64,000 nucleotides of DNA. Origin: Mesostigma viride. Taxonomy: Eukaryota; Streptophyta; Mesostigmatophyceae; Mesostigmatales; Mesostigmataceae. Shown here piece by piece: positions 12,935-23,462 of this stretch (position 1 is the first letter of the stretch; each line of letters begins with the position of its first letter). The stretch covers positions 7,662,362 to 7,726,361 of the forward strand of contig RPFO01000065.1 of NCBI GenBank assembly GCA_009746045.1, written 5' to 3'. The notes under the pieces are model-generated. The model ran no database searches. It saw only the letters and a program-made list of their open reading frames with translations, and was not told the DNA's origin. A program made the position numbers and the translations under genes.

Positions 12935-15541
12935 TAATTAATTAATTAATTAGACTCGTGCTCCCGTTGGGGAGTCACGGAGCATTAACCCCGATGGATG
13001 GATGGATGGGTGCAAACATTCCTACCGGTCTAATCTATCTACATTGGCTACATACTACATCTATCTAACAGCATTCTACCTACAACATCTATCTAGGCTG
13101 CCGCACGCTGCCCGAGGGGGAGCTATCTGGCGTGCCTCCCGCGGGATTGCACACGCGGGCGCTTCCCCACTGGGGGGGGCTCATTGTCCTAGAGCTATGA
13201 CCTGGGCCCACTTGGCCTTGTCCATCATCTTCTTCCAAATCACGGAGAGGCCGCGAGGCCCCCCATGTCCTCTACTAGCTGTTCCTTGAAGGTGCGGGCC
13301 TTGCGGCGTCTAACATCACTAGGCCCAGCCCACGTCAGGCAGGAGGTGCCGGCCAGGCTGGGCTGGTCGCAGTCCTGCGGGGGGGCCACGTGAGGTGTCT
13401 ACCTGGTTGGTGCGAGCTAGGTGCCCTACAAGCTGCAGGCGGCGTTGCTTAATGGTGCTGGTGATATAGGGCATGCCCTGGTACAGGTCCTCATTGCGGA
13501 CATGAGCAGCACATCCTACTCTGAAAATGGAACGCAGCATGCTGGTGACCGCGCCGTCCAGCTAGCTTGCGGGCCAGGTCGGCGGTGAGGGTCCACGTCT
13601 CGGCGCCATACGTGAGAACAGGAAGGACGAGGACCTTGAACAGGTCCTGTTTCTCGATCTTGCCCAGGGGCTTGCGCCACAGGGCCCGGTACTGACGTAA
13701 AGCGTGCCAGGCGAGGGAGATGCGATGGTCCACATCAACCTCGCAGCTGGGGAGCAGGCTGCCCAGCAGCTTAACGCGGTCCCGATATTACAGGACTTGA
13801 GAGCCGTCTAGGAGATAGAGGGGCGGCGCTGAGTTGGTGAGCCCAACCGCCAGGGCCTCTGTCTTCTTGCTGACCTCAAGCCCCACTGCACGGGCCTCGA
13901 GAGCCAGGCAGTCAAGCCATGTCTGCACGTGCTCAGTGTCCTCGAAGAGGGTGGTGTCGTCTGCGTAAATGATGTCTGCTAGCCGAATCTCCGTGTCCGC
14001 ACCGCCATGCCAGAATTTGTTAGCAACCTGCACTCCTGGTTCCCTGCCCACGATGCGGGCAAATCGCTTGCGCGCCTGAATCATTACGTATTCGACAACA
14101 ATAATGAACAGGTAGGGCGACAGCACGCAGCCCTGCCACACACCCTTCTGTAAAGGGCATGGGGGCGTGGTCCCGTAAGAAGTGCGCACCGAAGTGGTGG
14201 ACCCTTCATACAGGTTGCGGATGACAGCAATCAGGGGGCGGGGGATCCGGAACAACTCGAGGATGTCCCAAAGCGCAGGCCAGAAAACCGAATCGAAGGC
14301 TTTGATGAAGTCCACCAGCACAAGGTGCAAAGGGGACTCACCAGGCTGAAGGCGTTGCAGTTCCTCCACCAGGCGGCGAGTAGCGAAGAGCGCCTGTACT
14401 GTGTTGCGACCTGAACGGAAGCCGTGCTGAGTCTCGCTGAGGTGACCGTCCAGGGCCGTGCGCAGCGGTTCAGGATGAGCCGCATAAGAAGCTTGAGGGG
14501 GGCACTTTGAATGCACACCCCTCTGTAGTTGCCGGGGTCGGCAGGCGACCCCTTGTTCTTGTACAGCATCGTGCGAAAACTGTGTTGCCAGGCCGCTGGA
14601 GGTGGTTGCGACGACAGCAGAAGGCGGTTGCAGATGTCCCGGAAGAGCAGCATAACACCTGTGTCCTCGAATTCGGCTGCAAGTTTTACAACTGCGGCCG
14701 GAATCTCGTCAGAGCCGGTGGCTGCGTCATAACGCAGGCGCTGGACCGCCTCCGTGACCTCGCGAGAGGTGAAAGGAGGCATGTCAGACGGGTCGCCAAG
14801 TGGGCCGACCAGCGGGGGGACTAGGTAGTCCGCCGCTGACCTAGGCGGGGCAGGGGGCCCAGCGGGGCCGGCCAGGGCGGCCGGGCGGGCGGCGGCGGCT
14901 GGGAGCAGGGGTGGGGGCGGCGCAGCTGTCCCCACGACCTCGGCCGTGGCCGTGGCCCAGGTACGAAGCCGCTTGGCTGGGGCGCCGGGGACGTCGTGGC
15001 GGTGGGGCCGGCCGAGGCCGTCCGGGTGCCCAAGGCGCTTGTACCAGAACCAGGCCCCCTTGCCGTCATGCTTCTGCTGGCAGCTGCGCAGGTCCTTGAC
15101 CATCTGCTGGGCATCTGCCTTCTCAGCCTGCTCGTAGGCGGCCCTCAGAGCTGCTTGCAGCCCAGGTTTGGCGATCGGATCTCTGTTGCGGCGGAGCATC
15201 TGCCTGGCGGCGACCACTGTCGGTGCGTGACGGTGGACAGCAAGCTGCCGACGCGGAGGCAAGGTGGGGAGGGTGCGGGCAGCCAGGCGATACTTGGCGG
15301 CGACACCACGGAGGATCACTGAGATATCCCCAGGCGGCGGAATTGCGTGTAACTGCTGTCGGCTGCCCCCGGCGTCGAAGACGGCCAGGAAATCATCCCT
15401 GTGCGACATAGCGGCCTGCTCTGCTGCTGACATCTTGTCGGCATCCTTCAGCACAATCCGGAGCACTTTCAGATCTGGCTGAGGTGCCAGCTGTCGCGAC
15501 GGTTTCAACCCAGGAAACCGCAATCTGATGCGAGCGATGAT
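12935..15541 (-). mobile_element. Non-LTR retrotransposon copy 1, 5'-truncated, between (GATG)n arrays
   Basis: Read on the minus strand it begins at about 15541 directly against a (GATG)n array. It carries a broken ORF2, then a 3' region with (CATC)n, a hairpin (GTGCTCC ... GGAGCAC type) and a terminal (TTAA)n tail at 12935-12951, which abuts the next (GATG)n array. No endonuclease domain remains upstream of the RT, consistent with 5' truncation. It is the best-preserved copy in the window. Confidence 0.8.
13319..15523 (-). pseudogene. LINE ORF2 reverse transcriptase, frameshifted
   Basis: From 15523 a 430-codon frame carries the linker upstream of the RT and the first RT blocks (SREVTEAVQRLRYDAATGSD, LYKNKGSPADPGNYRGV). 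Near 14470 the reading shifts to a second frame (14516-13788) with HGFRSGRNTVQALFATRRL, the catalytic block DFIKAFDSVFW (D codon near 14312), KGVWQGCVLSPYLF, and IIYADDTTL (near 13967). A stop at 13788 and further shifts split off the C-terminal part, which reads [18 protein letters not shown] and RRLQLVGHLARTNQ. Both catalytic aspartate motifs are intact but the frame is not, so this is a pseudogene. Confidence 0.8.
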
Positions 15542-15589
15542 GGATGGATGGATGGATGGATGGATGGATGGATGGATGGATGGATGGAT
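15536..15589. repeat. (GATG)n array between two LINE copies
   Basis: About 13 GATG units separate the 5' end of copy 1 from the (TTAA)n tail of copy 2. Both neighbours are minus-strand, giving a head-to-tail arrangement. Confidence 0.9.
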
Positions 15590-16477
15590 TAATTAATTAA
15601 TTAATTACTTAGACTCGTGCTCCCGTTGGGGAGTCACGGAGCATTAACCCCGATGGATGGATGGATGGGTGCAAACAGTCCTACCGGTCTGATCTATCTA
15701 CATCGGCTACATACTACATCTATCTAACAACATTCTAACTACAACATCTATCTAGGCAGCCGCACGCTGCATGCCCTAGGGGGCTATCTGGCGTGCCTCC
15801 CACGAGATTGCACACGCGGGCGCTTCCCCACTGGGGGGGGCTCGTTGTCCTCTATGACCTGGGCCCACTTGGCCTTGTCCATCATCTTCTTCCAAATCAC
15901 GGAGAGGCCGAGGCCCCCCATGTCCTCTACTAGCTGTTCTTTGAAGGTGCGGGCCTTGCGGCGTCTAACATCACTGGGCCCAGCCCACGTCAGGAGGTGC
16001 CGGCCAGGCTGGGCTGGTCGCAGTCCTGCGGGGGGGCCACGTGAGGTGTCTACCTGGTTGGTGCGAGCTAGGTGCCCTACTAGCTGCAGGCGGCGGTGCT
16101 TAATTAATGGTGCTGGTGATATAGGGCATGCCCTGGTACAGGTCCTCATATTTGCGGACATGAGCAGCATATCCTACTCTGTAATTAAATGGATCGCAGC
16201 ATGCTGGTGACCGCGCCGTCCAGCTTGCGGGCCAGGTCGGCGGTGAGGGTCCACGTCTCGGCTCCATACGTGAGAACAGGAAGGACGAGGACCTTGAACA
16301 GGTCCTGTTTCTCGATCTTGCCCAGGGGCTTGCGCCACAGGGCCCGGTATACTGGCGTAAAGCGTGCCAGGCGAGGGAGATGCGGTGGTCCACACTCCAC
16401 ATCAACCTCGCAGCTGGGGAGCAGGTTGCCCAGCAGCTTAACGCGGTCCCGATACAGGACTCGAGAGCCGTCTAGGA
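15590..16477 (-). mobile_element. LINE copy 2, 3' part only
   Basis: This segment closely repeats 12935-13815 of copy 1: (TTAA)n tail, hairpin, (CATC)n, spacer, then the C-terminal ORF2 region ([35 protein letters not shown]-like, MDKAKWAQVIED). Homology stops at 16477, inside the sequence copied at about 13810, where the second long (GATG)n array begins. Confidence 0.75.
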
Positions 16478-17005
16478 GATGGATGGATGGATGGATGGAT
16501 GGATGGATGGATGGATGGATGGATGGATGGATGGATGGATGGATGGATGGATGGATGGATGGATGGATGGATGGATGGATGGATGGATGGATGGATGGAT
16601 GGATGGATGGATGGATGGATGGATGGATGGATGGATGGATGGATGGATGGATGGACAGTGGATGGATGGATGGATGGATGGATGGATGGATGGATGGATG
16701 GATGGATGGATGGATGGATGGATGGATGGATGGATGGATGGATGGATGGATGGATGGATGGATGGATGGATGGATGGATGGATGGATGGATGGATGGATG
16801 GATGGATGGATGGATGGATGGATGGATGGATGGATGGATGGATGGATGGATGGATGGATGGATGGATGGATGGATGGATGGATGGATGGATGGATGGATG
16901 GATGGATGGATGGATGGATGGATGGATGGATGGATGGATGGATGGATGGATGGATGGATGGATGGATGGATGGATGGATGGATGGATGGATGGATGGATG
17001 GATGG
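16478..17005. repeat. (GATG)n microsatellite, about 528 bp
   Basis: Nearly perfect GATG units with one interruption (acagtg) at about 16654-16660. The 5' edge interrupts LINE copy 2 within its ORF2 region; the 3' edge abuts another LINE end. The IHPS and WMDG frames are artefacts. Confidence 0.95.
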
Positions 17006-17360
17006 GGGTACACGCAATCCTACTGGTCTAATAAACTATCTACAAGCTATCTACAAGCTATCTACAAAACAGTCCTACTAGTAGATCTATGGTGCCCGCG
17101 AGGTCACTGGCAGAAAATTGTCTAGGCTCATATGCACACGCCAGCCCCTGTCACCTGTGGGCAAGCCACGTACCCCCCCCAAGAGGATTAAGGGGCGTTT
17201 TGCTGATCGAGAGCGTAGGTGGGATTTTCTAGACTAGATAGCTTAGGTCAGGTCGATTACGCGGCTAGCTTCTTCCACCTCCACCCACCCAACATGGAAT
17301 GTGTGCTACATGACCCCCCAACGGAGGCCGGCATGTTATATCTTAATTTATTTTTTTTAA
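17006..17360 (+). mobile_element. LINE 3' end, + strand, with hairpin tail
   Basis: 17115-17235 matches 11905-12010 (the AGACCCTGTC / CCCCAAGAGGA / GGGCG segment). It is followed by a hairpin of the ACATGA ... CATGT type near 17308-17336 and an AT-rich TTAATTTA tail. It is opposite in orientation to its minus-strand neighbours. Confidence 0.5.
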
Positions 17361-17439
17361 TGGTGCCCGCGACCCTAGGGCGGGTCTTGGACATGCATCT
17401 AGCATGCCGTCCACGTGTGCAAACACGCTCCTTAATTCC

Positions 17440-19240
17440 CCACTGCAGGGGAGTTGTTGTCCTCTATGACCTGGGCCCACTTGGCCGGCCTTGTCCATCA
17501 TCTTTTTCCAAATCACCGAGATCGAGGCCTACTAGGCCCCCCATGTCCTCTACGAGCTGTTCTTTGAAGGTGCACGGGCCTTGCGGCGTCGAACCTGGCG
17601 GGGCCCGGCCCACGTGAGGAGGTGCCGGCCCGGCTCATCATGGGCGGGGCACGTCAGCCCTGCATGCAGAGGGGCCTCGTGAGATGTCTACCTGGTTGGT
17701 GCGAGCTAAGTGCCCTACTAGCATCAGGCGCCGCTGCTTGATGGTGCTGGTGATAAGTGGCATGCCGAGATACAAGTCCTCCTCGCGGACATGAGCAACG
17801 TATCCTACAGTGCGATGAATTGACCGCAACATGTTGGTGACCGCGCCATCCAGCTTGTTGGACAGGTCGGCAATGAGAGTCCACGTCTCGGCCCCGTACG
17901 TAAGAACAGGTGAGGAGCAGGGGAGCTGGGCCAGCCTTACCCCGCGCGCGGGGAAGGCGGGCAGCCGACATCCGCAGCTCACCAGTGAGTTGCATGGGGG
18001 CAAGAATGTCACGCTTAAATGCCATGACAAGAGTCTCCGAGGTCTCACCTACCGGCTGGTCAAAGTGCTTGACGATGACATTAATTGTGGCTGCGCTGGG
18101 TGCGCCGGTGCGGTCGGCTTCCCGGACTTCCGCGGGGGCTTGTTGAGCTGTGCCGCGATGGTGGAGGTGGTGGAGGTGGTAAGGTGCTTAATTGAGCAAG
18201 TCACGCCCAGGTCTGGGAGGGAGGAGCATCGCTGGCCGGGCCAGCAGATGCCGGCTGGGCAGCGATGTCCTTCACCGTCTGGGCGGTGAGGCCTGCGGTG
18301 TGTTGCAGGCACTCAATGGCGATCGATGGCGTTGTCGTGGGGGCGGGTGTCGATCGATGTCGAGGAGCTGGGCTTTGAGGTTGGCGGTGGAGGTGGAGGC
18401 GGCATGCAGCGGAGGTGGAGGCTAGGAGGGTGGAGGTGGAGGAGGTGACGGTGGTGGAAAGGTGAGGGAGCTCAGCAGCCAGCGTGCTGCCCATTGCTGC
18501 CACATCTACAGCAAGGGGAGTCACGTGCTGCTGGAGGGCGTCCGTAAGGATGGAACGGAGTGTGGATGCGGAGATGGATGGAGCCCAGATCTTGCCGTCA
18601 GAGTGCATGACCTCGGAGAGAGTTGAGAACGATGTGCGCTGGAGTTGGGGGTGGGGGCAACCGAACAGAGACCTGGGGTTAAACCAGGAGCCGTCTGGGG
18701 TGATGAGGCGATGGATGCTGTCGAGATGTTTGCACAGGTCGTAAAGCGAGGCGTAGTCCCCATAGAAGATGCAGTGAATAGCACTGGCCGGCCGGGGACA
18801 TGTTGGTCCAGTCGTGATCGTCAACCTTGAAAGGGTGGGGCCGAAAGCGCGGTTCTGTTGGGCGCGACTCTTCTGGGCGACTCCGTTTAGGATCAGGCGA
18901 TGCTGATGGCGAGGCCGCAGGAGCCGAGTGCACTACCAATTCTTGAGTAGTGGCCTCGCTGCCTGGCAGGCCGGGCGGAACTGCAGCCGGAGCTGCAGGC
19001 GAATTTTCTTGGCTCAGCGCAGCCGCCAGGCTGCGTTGCGTCGTCGAGCGTTTGCTCGTCATAATATTGCTTAATTTTTAGCCTCGGGAAAATATATCAG
19101 CGTGTGCGCCTTAGAAAGAGGAAGCGATTGTGATATTCACGGCCGAATTTGGTGCCCAAACGTGAAAGTTATGATCGCCGCCGTCAGCCATGGCTAGCTC
19201 GTGGCTCGTGGCGCGGCTACCGTTAATATTGGGGCTTTTG
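17440..19240 (-). mobile_element. LINE copy 3, ORF1 plus C-terminal region, RT core missing
   Basis: On the minus strand, 19062 to about 18201 is an ORF1-like region in two frames: MTSKRSTTQRSLAAAL with a Ser/Pro-rich head and KRSRPEESRP, then CIFYGDYASLYDLCKHLDSI and a Thr/Ser/Ala-rich, possibly helical tail. It passes near 17930 directly into the C-terminal ORF2 segment ([35 protein letters not shown]). The reverse-transcriptase core expected between them is absent, so this is an internal deletion or a chimera of two insertions. Confidence 0.65.
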
Positions 19241-19242
19241 CT

Positions 19243-19760
19243 ATTAAATTAAATTAAATTAAATTATAACATGCCTCCGTGGGGAGGTCATGTAGCACAT
19301 ATTTCATGATGGATGGGGTGGAGGAAGCCGCGTGATCGAACTATCCTAACTCTATCTAGGAAATCCTAACTACACTACTCATCAAAACGCCTCCTCCGCT
19401 TGGGGGGAGGTGGCTTGCCCACAGGGTCGGGCGTGTGCGCCTTGACAATCTTCTTCCACCGCGTCTTGTCCTGCATGGCAGTCCAAAGACGGGAGAGAGA
19501 GTGGATGCGGTGCTCAAACTGGGCTGGGACCACTAGGTCGTCCAGCAACATCTGAACGTAGTTGGTGACAGGTTTCCCTACCCTTTTGGGAATGTCCTTG
19601 GGGCCAGGCCAGGTCAGGATGTGCCGCCCTGGCTGTCCAAGCCGCTGGGGGCCGGCCAGACCAAGGGTGGTGTCGACCTGGCTGGTGCGGGCAAGGTGTC
19701 CTACTTTTGCTATGCCAAGGCTTTATTTCACCCACAGTTGCGCCCGCACCATGATGCGGA
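19243..19760 (-). mobile_element. LINE 3' end with hairpin tail, minus strand
   Basis: It starts (minus-strand 3' end) with an AAATT-type tail at 19243-19268, then a near-perfect hairpin ACATGCCTCC-gtg-GGAGG-TCATGT. Next comes the segment related to 11905-11990 in reverse, and up to about 19740 the C-terminal ORF2 region (WSGRPPAAWTARAAHPDLAW). Confidence 0.6.
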
Positions 19761-19895
19761 GAGAGCGGTCTGTGGCCTGCCGACTTAGGGCAGCGAGAGA
19801 AGCTCGGGCACCCTCCCTCCTCATTGTCTTGGTTCAGAAGGTTCCTTTATTGGTACCCACGTGACGCAGTCTACGTGATAGTTAATTAAGTAGAA
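19750..19895. repeat. Dispersed repeat with CACGTGACGCAGTC tail, copy 1
   Basis: This is one of three clear copies (also about 41445-41590 and 53330-53460) sharing a core with GCAGYGAGAGAAGCT, GCACCCTCC or GCGCCCTCC, GGTTCCTTT, and a palindromic end CACGTGACGCAGTC-ACGTG. The copies are short, noncoding and scattered through spacer and introns. Confidence 0.6.
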
Positions 19896-20170
19896 ATAAG
19901 TTGAAGAGAGAGTAGAAATAAGTTGGGGGATAAATTCATTAATCCTTCAACCCTGCCCAGCCATTGTGGGGGCTACTTCTCCATTTGAAGGGGTCCTACA
20001 GGGGACCTAAAGGGGTAGGATAGCTATTCTAGCCCCCCCCTTCACAACGCTTCATGCTTTCGTGCCTTCATCCCTTCACCCCCTCCTCCCTTCCCCCCTC
20101 CCTCCCTCCCTTCCTCCCTCCCTTCCTCCTTCATCTCTTCACCCCTTCATCCCTTCACCCTTTCACCCGT
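19896..20170. repeat. Pyrimidine-rich repeat downstream of PTH
   Basis: Imperfect repeats of cttcaccccttcat and ccctcctcc at about 20040-20165 run up to the PTH stop codon (minus strand). No gene is seen. Confidence 0.6.
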
Positions 20171-20977
20171 TCATGCCTTTGGCAGGTTGCTAGTGCTGAC
20201 TGCCTTCTCAAGCCCATCCCGCACGCACGCCCTGGCCATGTCGATTGCCGTCTGTATCGCAAACTCCACTTCCTCCCGCTCTCGCTTGTCAAACTTCTGG
20301 AGCACGTAACGTTCCGTGGGGATGCGCGCCGACGGGCGGCCGATCCCGATGCGGATGCGGGGGAAGCCCTGATCCCCGAGCCGCGCGATGATGCTCCGCA
20401 TGCCATTGTGGCCGCCGGCGCCACCCTTGGGACGCAGCCGTACGACGCCGACATCCAGATCGAGATCGTCATAAATGACGAGCACTTTTTGCAAGGGGAC
20501 CTTGAAGTACTTTGCAAGCGCGGCCACGGGGTCGCCGGACAGGTTCATGAACGTCTGCGGCTTGGCCAGGATGACGCGCTTGCCGTACATGACGTGCTTG
20601 GCCACGAGCGCCTTGTCGCGGATGCCGTTCAGGACAACGCCCTCACTGTTCCCGAGCGCGTCGATTGTGTCGAAGCCGACATTGTGGCGCGTCTCGTGGT
20701 ACAGGCCGCCCGGGTTGCCCAGACCAACGAGGAGCCAGGGAGCGGCGGCGTCGTCGGCGGTGGGGCCCGAGGCTCCGGCGGGGGCGGCCGCGGGTGTGCT
20801 GCTGGACACGCAGCGAGCGGCAAGGCGGCCGCTCTTGGCGGTTTGGCTGGATGGCAATCCGAGAGGTTTGGTAACGTCCATTCCTTTTTGAGTTATGCTT
20901 CCCGCCTTCCTGGCGAGGGAGAAACTGGTCTTCCAGATCGTGGGACTGCAGCTGATAATGGTCGGGGAACGCAGCAT
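20171..20977 (-). CDS. pth: Peptidyl-tRNA hydrolase, organelle-targeted type
   Basis: Single exon, 268 codons. PTH cleaves the ester bond between peptide and tRNA in peptidyl-tRNAs released early from ribosomes. From about residue 75 the family blocks are in order: WLLVGLGNPGGLYHETRHNVGFD (catalytic His in TRHNVG, substrate-contacting Asn in GNPG), KPQTFMNLSG (second Asn), VIYDDLDLDVG (catalytic-site Asp), and GGAGGHNGMRSI (third Asn). The first 70 residues or so are rich in Ser, Thr, Arg and Lys and poor in acidic residues, as expected for a chloroplast or mitochondrial leader, so I prefer the ATG at 20977. A second in-frame ATG at 20881 would give a shorter leader. No intron is needed, in contrast to METTL26, DEP1 and CTL. 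Confidence 0.93.
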   Translation of the reverse strand: MLRSPTIISCSPTIWKTSFSLARKAGSITQKGMDVTKPLGLPSSQTAKSGRLAARCVSSSTPAAAPAGASGPTADDAAAPWLLVGLGNPGGLYHETRHNVGFDTIDALGNSEGVVLNGIRDKALVAKHVMYGKRVILAKPQTFMNLSGDPVAALAKYFKVPLQKVLVIYDDLDLDVGVVRLRPKGGAGGHNGMRSIIARLGDQGFPRIRIGIGRPSARIPTERYVLQKFDKREREEVEFAIQTAIDMARACVRDGLEKAVSTSNLPKA

Positions 20978-21480
20978 TTTAGAGTGTTGCGCTCAATTGT
21001 ATCATCAAGCCACCAGCAATACCTCCTACAGGAAAGCCACAGCACGTCTACGTTATCCAGATTACAAACGGCTTGTAACAATGAAATTGCAGGGCGGGGT
21101 GTCCAGCATCGCTACATGCATTAACTGCCATAAACCCGATCCATCCTAGGGTATCAGCGTGAACATGACCAGAAGAAAGCCCTCGCCGTCAATGTGCGTC
21201 AAAATTAAGTGCTGCGCCGAGTGCCCTAAATTCGGTGGACCTCACACCCAGTCAGAACAAGCGAAGATGAAGTTGCACGGACATAACAACTCTACCCTCA
21301 CTGTCGGCATTGTAAACTGCTTTGCGTTGGAAGTCATTACATGGGGATGCTGCTAGTAGTACGCTTCACAAAATTGCTTTGTTATCATTGCTACAGTAGA
21401 AGCAACAATTACATGTAGGATCCGCGCAGGGGCTAGCGGTCCTAAGTTTTCTGCATGTTCCCATCAGCTGCTATCTACAG
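20978..21480. other. Spacer upstream of PTH
   Basis: No gene recognised. It must contain the PTH promoter and 5' UTR, but no clear core-promoter element is visible. Confidence 0.4.
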
Positions 21481-21487
21481 TGCCGTA

Positions 21488-22271
21488 CACCGTCCGCATT
21501 GGAAGTTCTAACTAAATAATTAGCTTCTGGAAAATGTTCTGGCTGAAAACCATAAAAAAAACAAAAGAAAATTAATTAATTAACTCCGGGGGCTGAGGAC
21601 TGGACTCAACAAACAAACAAACAAAATTAATTAATTAACTCATGTGGGCACGGGGTCGTCGCCCTGTGAGAAAACAAACAAACACTTTATATTATATAAA
21701 AGTACATAAAACCTTCGAAAATACCTTGGACAGGCGGGGAACATGAAATATCGTGAAAATCGAAAAAAAACCGCGAGACTCAGGCCGAGCGCGGGGTGAG
21801 GCGCGAACCAAGTGAACAGCTTTTGCATCCAGCAATCCACGCTCTACTGCCTCGGCAGGGCACGTCGGTCGGTACTCTGTAGAGGCTGAGGCCTGAGCGT
21901 GTCTACAGATGTACATGTAAGATGTACTACTCATGTGCGATACTTATGGGCCTTGAGCAATTAAATAGGGTATCACTGACCTGAGACCTCCACTGACTAG
22001 TGACTATAGCCTGTGGCCGCCGAAAGGGGGGCCGCCGGGCCGGGTTGGGGACGGCGTGTACCATATCTACCAAACAAACAAAAGAAATTTAATTAAATAA
22101 GTACCCACGTGCCTTGAACGGCTGCAGGACAAACAAACAAACAAAAGGTTTTAATTAAATAATAAAAACCCGGGACTCTAACTGGCTCCCCAACAAACAA
22201 TCCAGGGTTATTCGTAATGCAAATACGGCAAAAATTGACCCATAATAACAAACTTCCAATGCGGACGGTGT
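21488..22271. mobile_element. Candidate small element bounded by a 21-bp inverted repeat
   Basis: ACACCGTCCGCATTGGAAGT at about 21489-21508 occurs as its exact reverse complement at about 22251-22271. The 785-bp interior holds several (CAAA)n plus TTAATTAA blocks (about 21551-21590, 21608-21640, 22073-22100, 22130-22160). No coding region is seen. The perfect arms suggest the ends of a short transposon or a hairpin. The TTAATTAA blocks resemble retroelement tails. Confidence 0.45.
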
Positions 22272-23341
22272 AAGCGGAACCGCCCACACATGTAGGATAA
22301 CAGCGACGAGATCCCTGCTGGCGTTCGCGGCAGCATGGCGGGTCTGCGGGAAGCAGGGCATTAAGGGTCGCTGACTCGCTGTACTGTAGCCACCACAAGT
22401 CCACAAAAGACAAGACTTACTACCTAGTACTAGCAGATAGTACAGGGATAGTAACAAATTTTCTGTAAGACTGTAACTTGTCCTTTAAATATGTCAAATA
22501 GCCCTCTTCGCAACTTGGTAGTTGGTAGGTCCAATTCGCCACTGCTCTAAGTAATTAGTAAGCCATTGACCAGCCCCGATGACTTTCGCGGTTATGCCCA
22601 GCCCTGGTTGCTCAGTAGTACTCGACCAGTAGTTGGTACTTTACTGTATTATCTAATGCTGTCCCCATTGGTTACCGGTATTAAAAATACCCATTTCCCC
22701 GAAAAATACCCATTTACCCATGATTTACCCGGAAACTTACGCCAAGCCCGATTAACCCCTTCAGGCTTCACCTGTCACGCACTCAGTTCACACTTCACAC
22801 CATTGTGTGAATACTTTAATTAGGGACTGGCTGATGCTAATTATTTATTGTTTACATCTCTGGTCTATGAGACGACGATTCCTATACCGACTAGATAGTA
22901 ATTGGATCATAAATATACCGACTTACCCCAGATATACCCGAAACACTCCCGAAACTTACGCCAAGCTGCATGAGGAGGGGTGACATCTCCAGGCAAAATT
23001 TCCTGGGTAATAGGGGCCCGTCCCAGGGCCTGACTGCTGCGGAACGCGCCGGCCCCTATTTGGATTTAGGGGCTGGCGAGCAAAACGAAGGTCGGCGGCG
23101 GTGGCCCCTGATTACTGGCCCCCAATAGCGCGGCGCTACGTGGCAAGATGCGGCGCCACGTGGCATGATGCGCATGCCTCCCCGGTGACAAGGGCCAGGC
23201 AACTGGGCAAGTCTGCTGCTGTACACTGTGTACAATAGCGCGGCGTGAGGATGCCGGCACGTTTTTTTTTGTTATGTGTGCAGGCTGCCTAAATAAATGG
23301 TGCTTAAAATGGTGGCATCTTGTTGGCTGCGCACCTGCTGA

Positions 23342-23462
23342 GCTTTTGACAGATCTGTAAAGTTAGGGCCCGAAAAATACAGATGGCTAGGCGTATATGC
23401 AGATCTGTTTTTTTATTACAGATCTGTACGTAAACTCCGACGTAATGCCCTTACGTCTTCGA
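23342..23462 (+). repeat. Left inverted-repeat arm
   Basis: It matches the reverse complement of 26527-26647 with only a few differences, including the internal palindrome acagatctgt repeated three times. Confidence 0.85.

Noticed and set aside
12342-12945. Long open frames encoding WMDG repeats
   Set aside because: They are read-throughs of the (GATG)n array in every frame; the unit has no stop in those frames.
16438-17013. Long minus-strand frames encoding IHPS repeats
   Set aside because: Reverse strand of the same tetranucleotide array.
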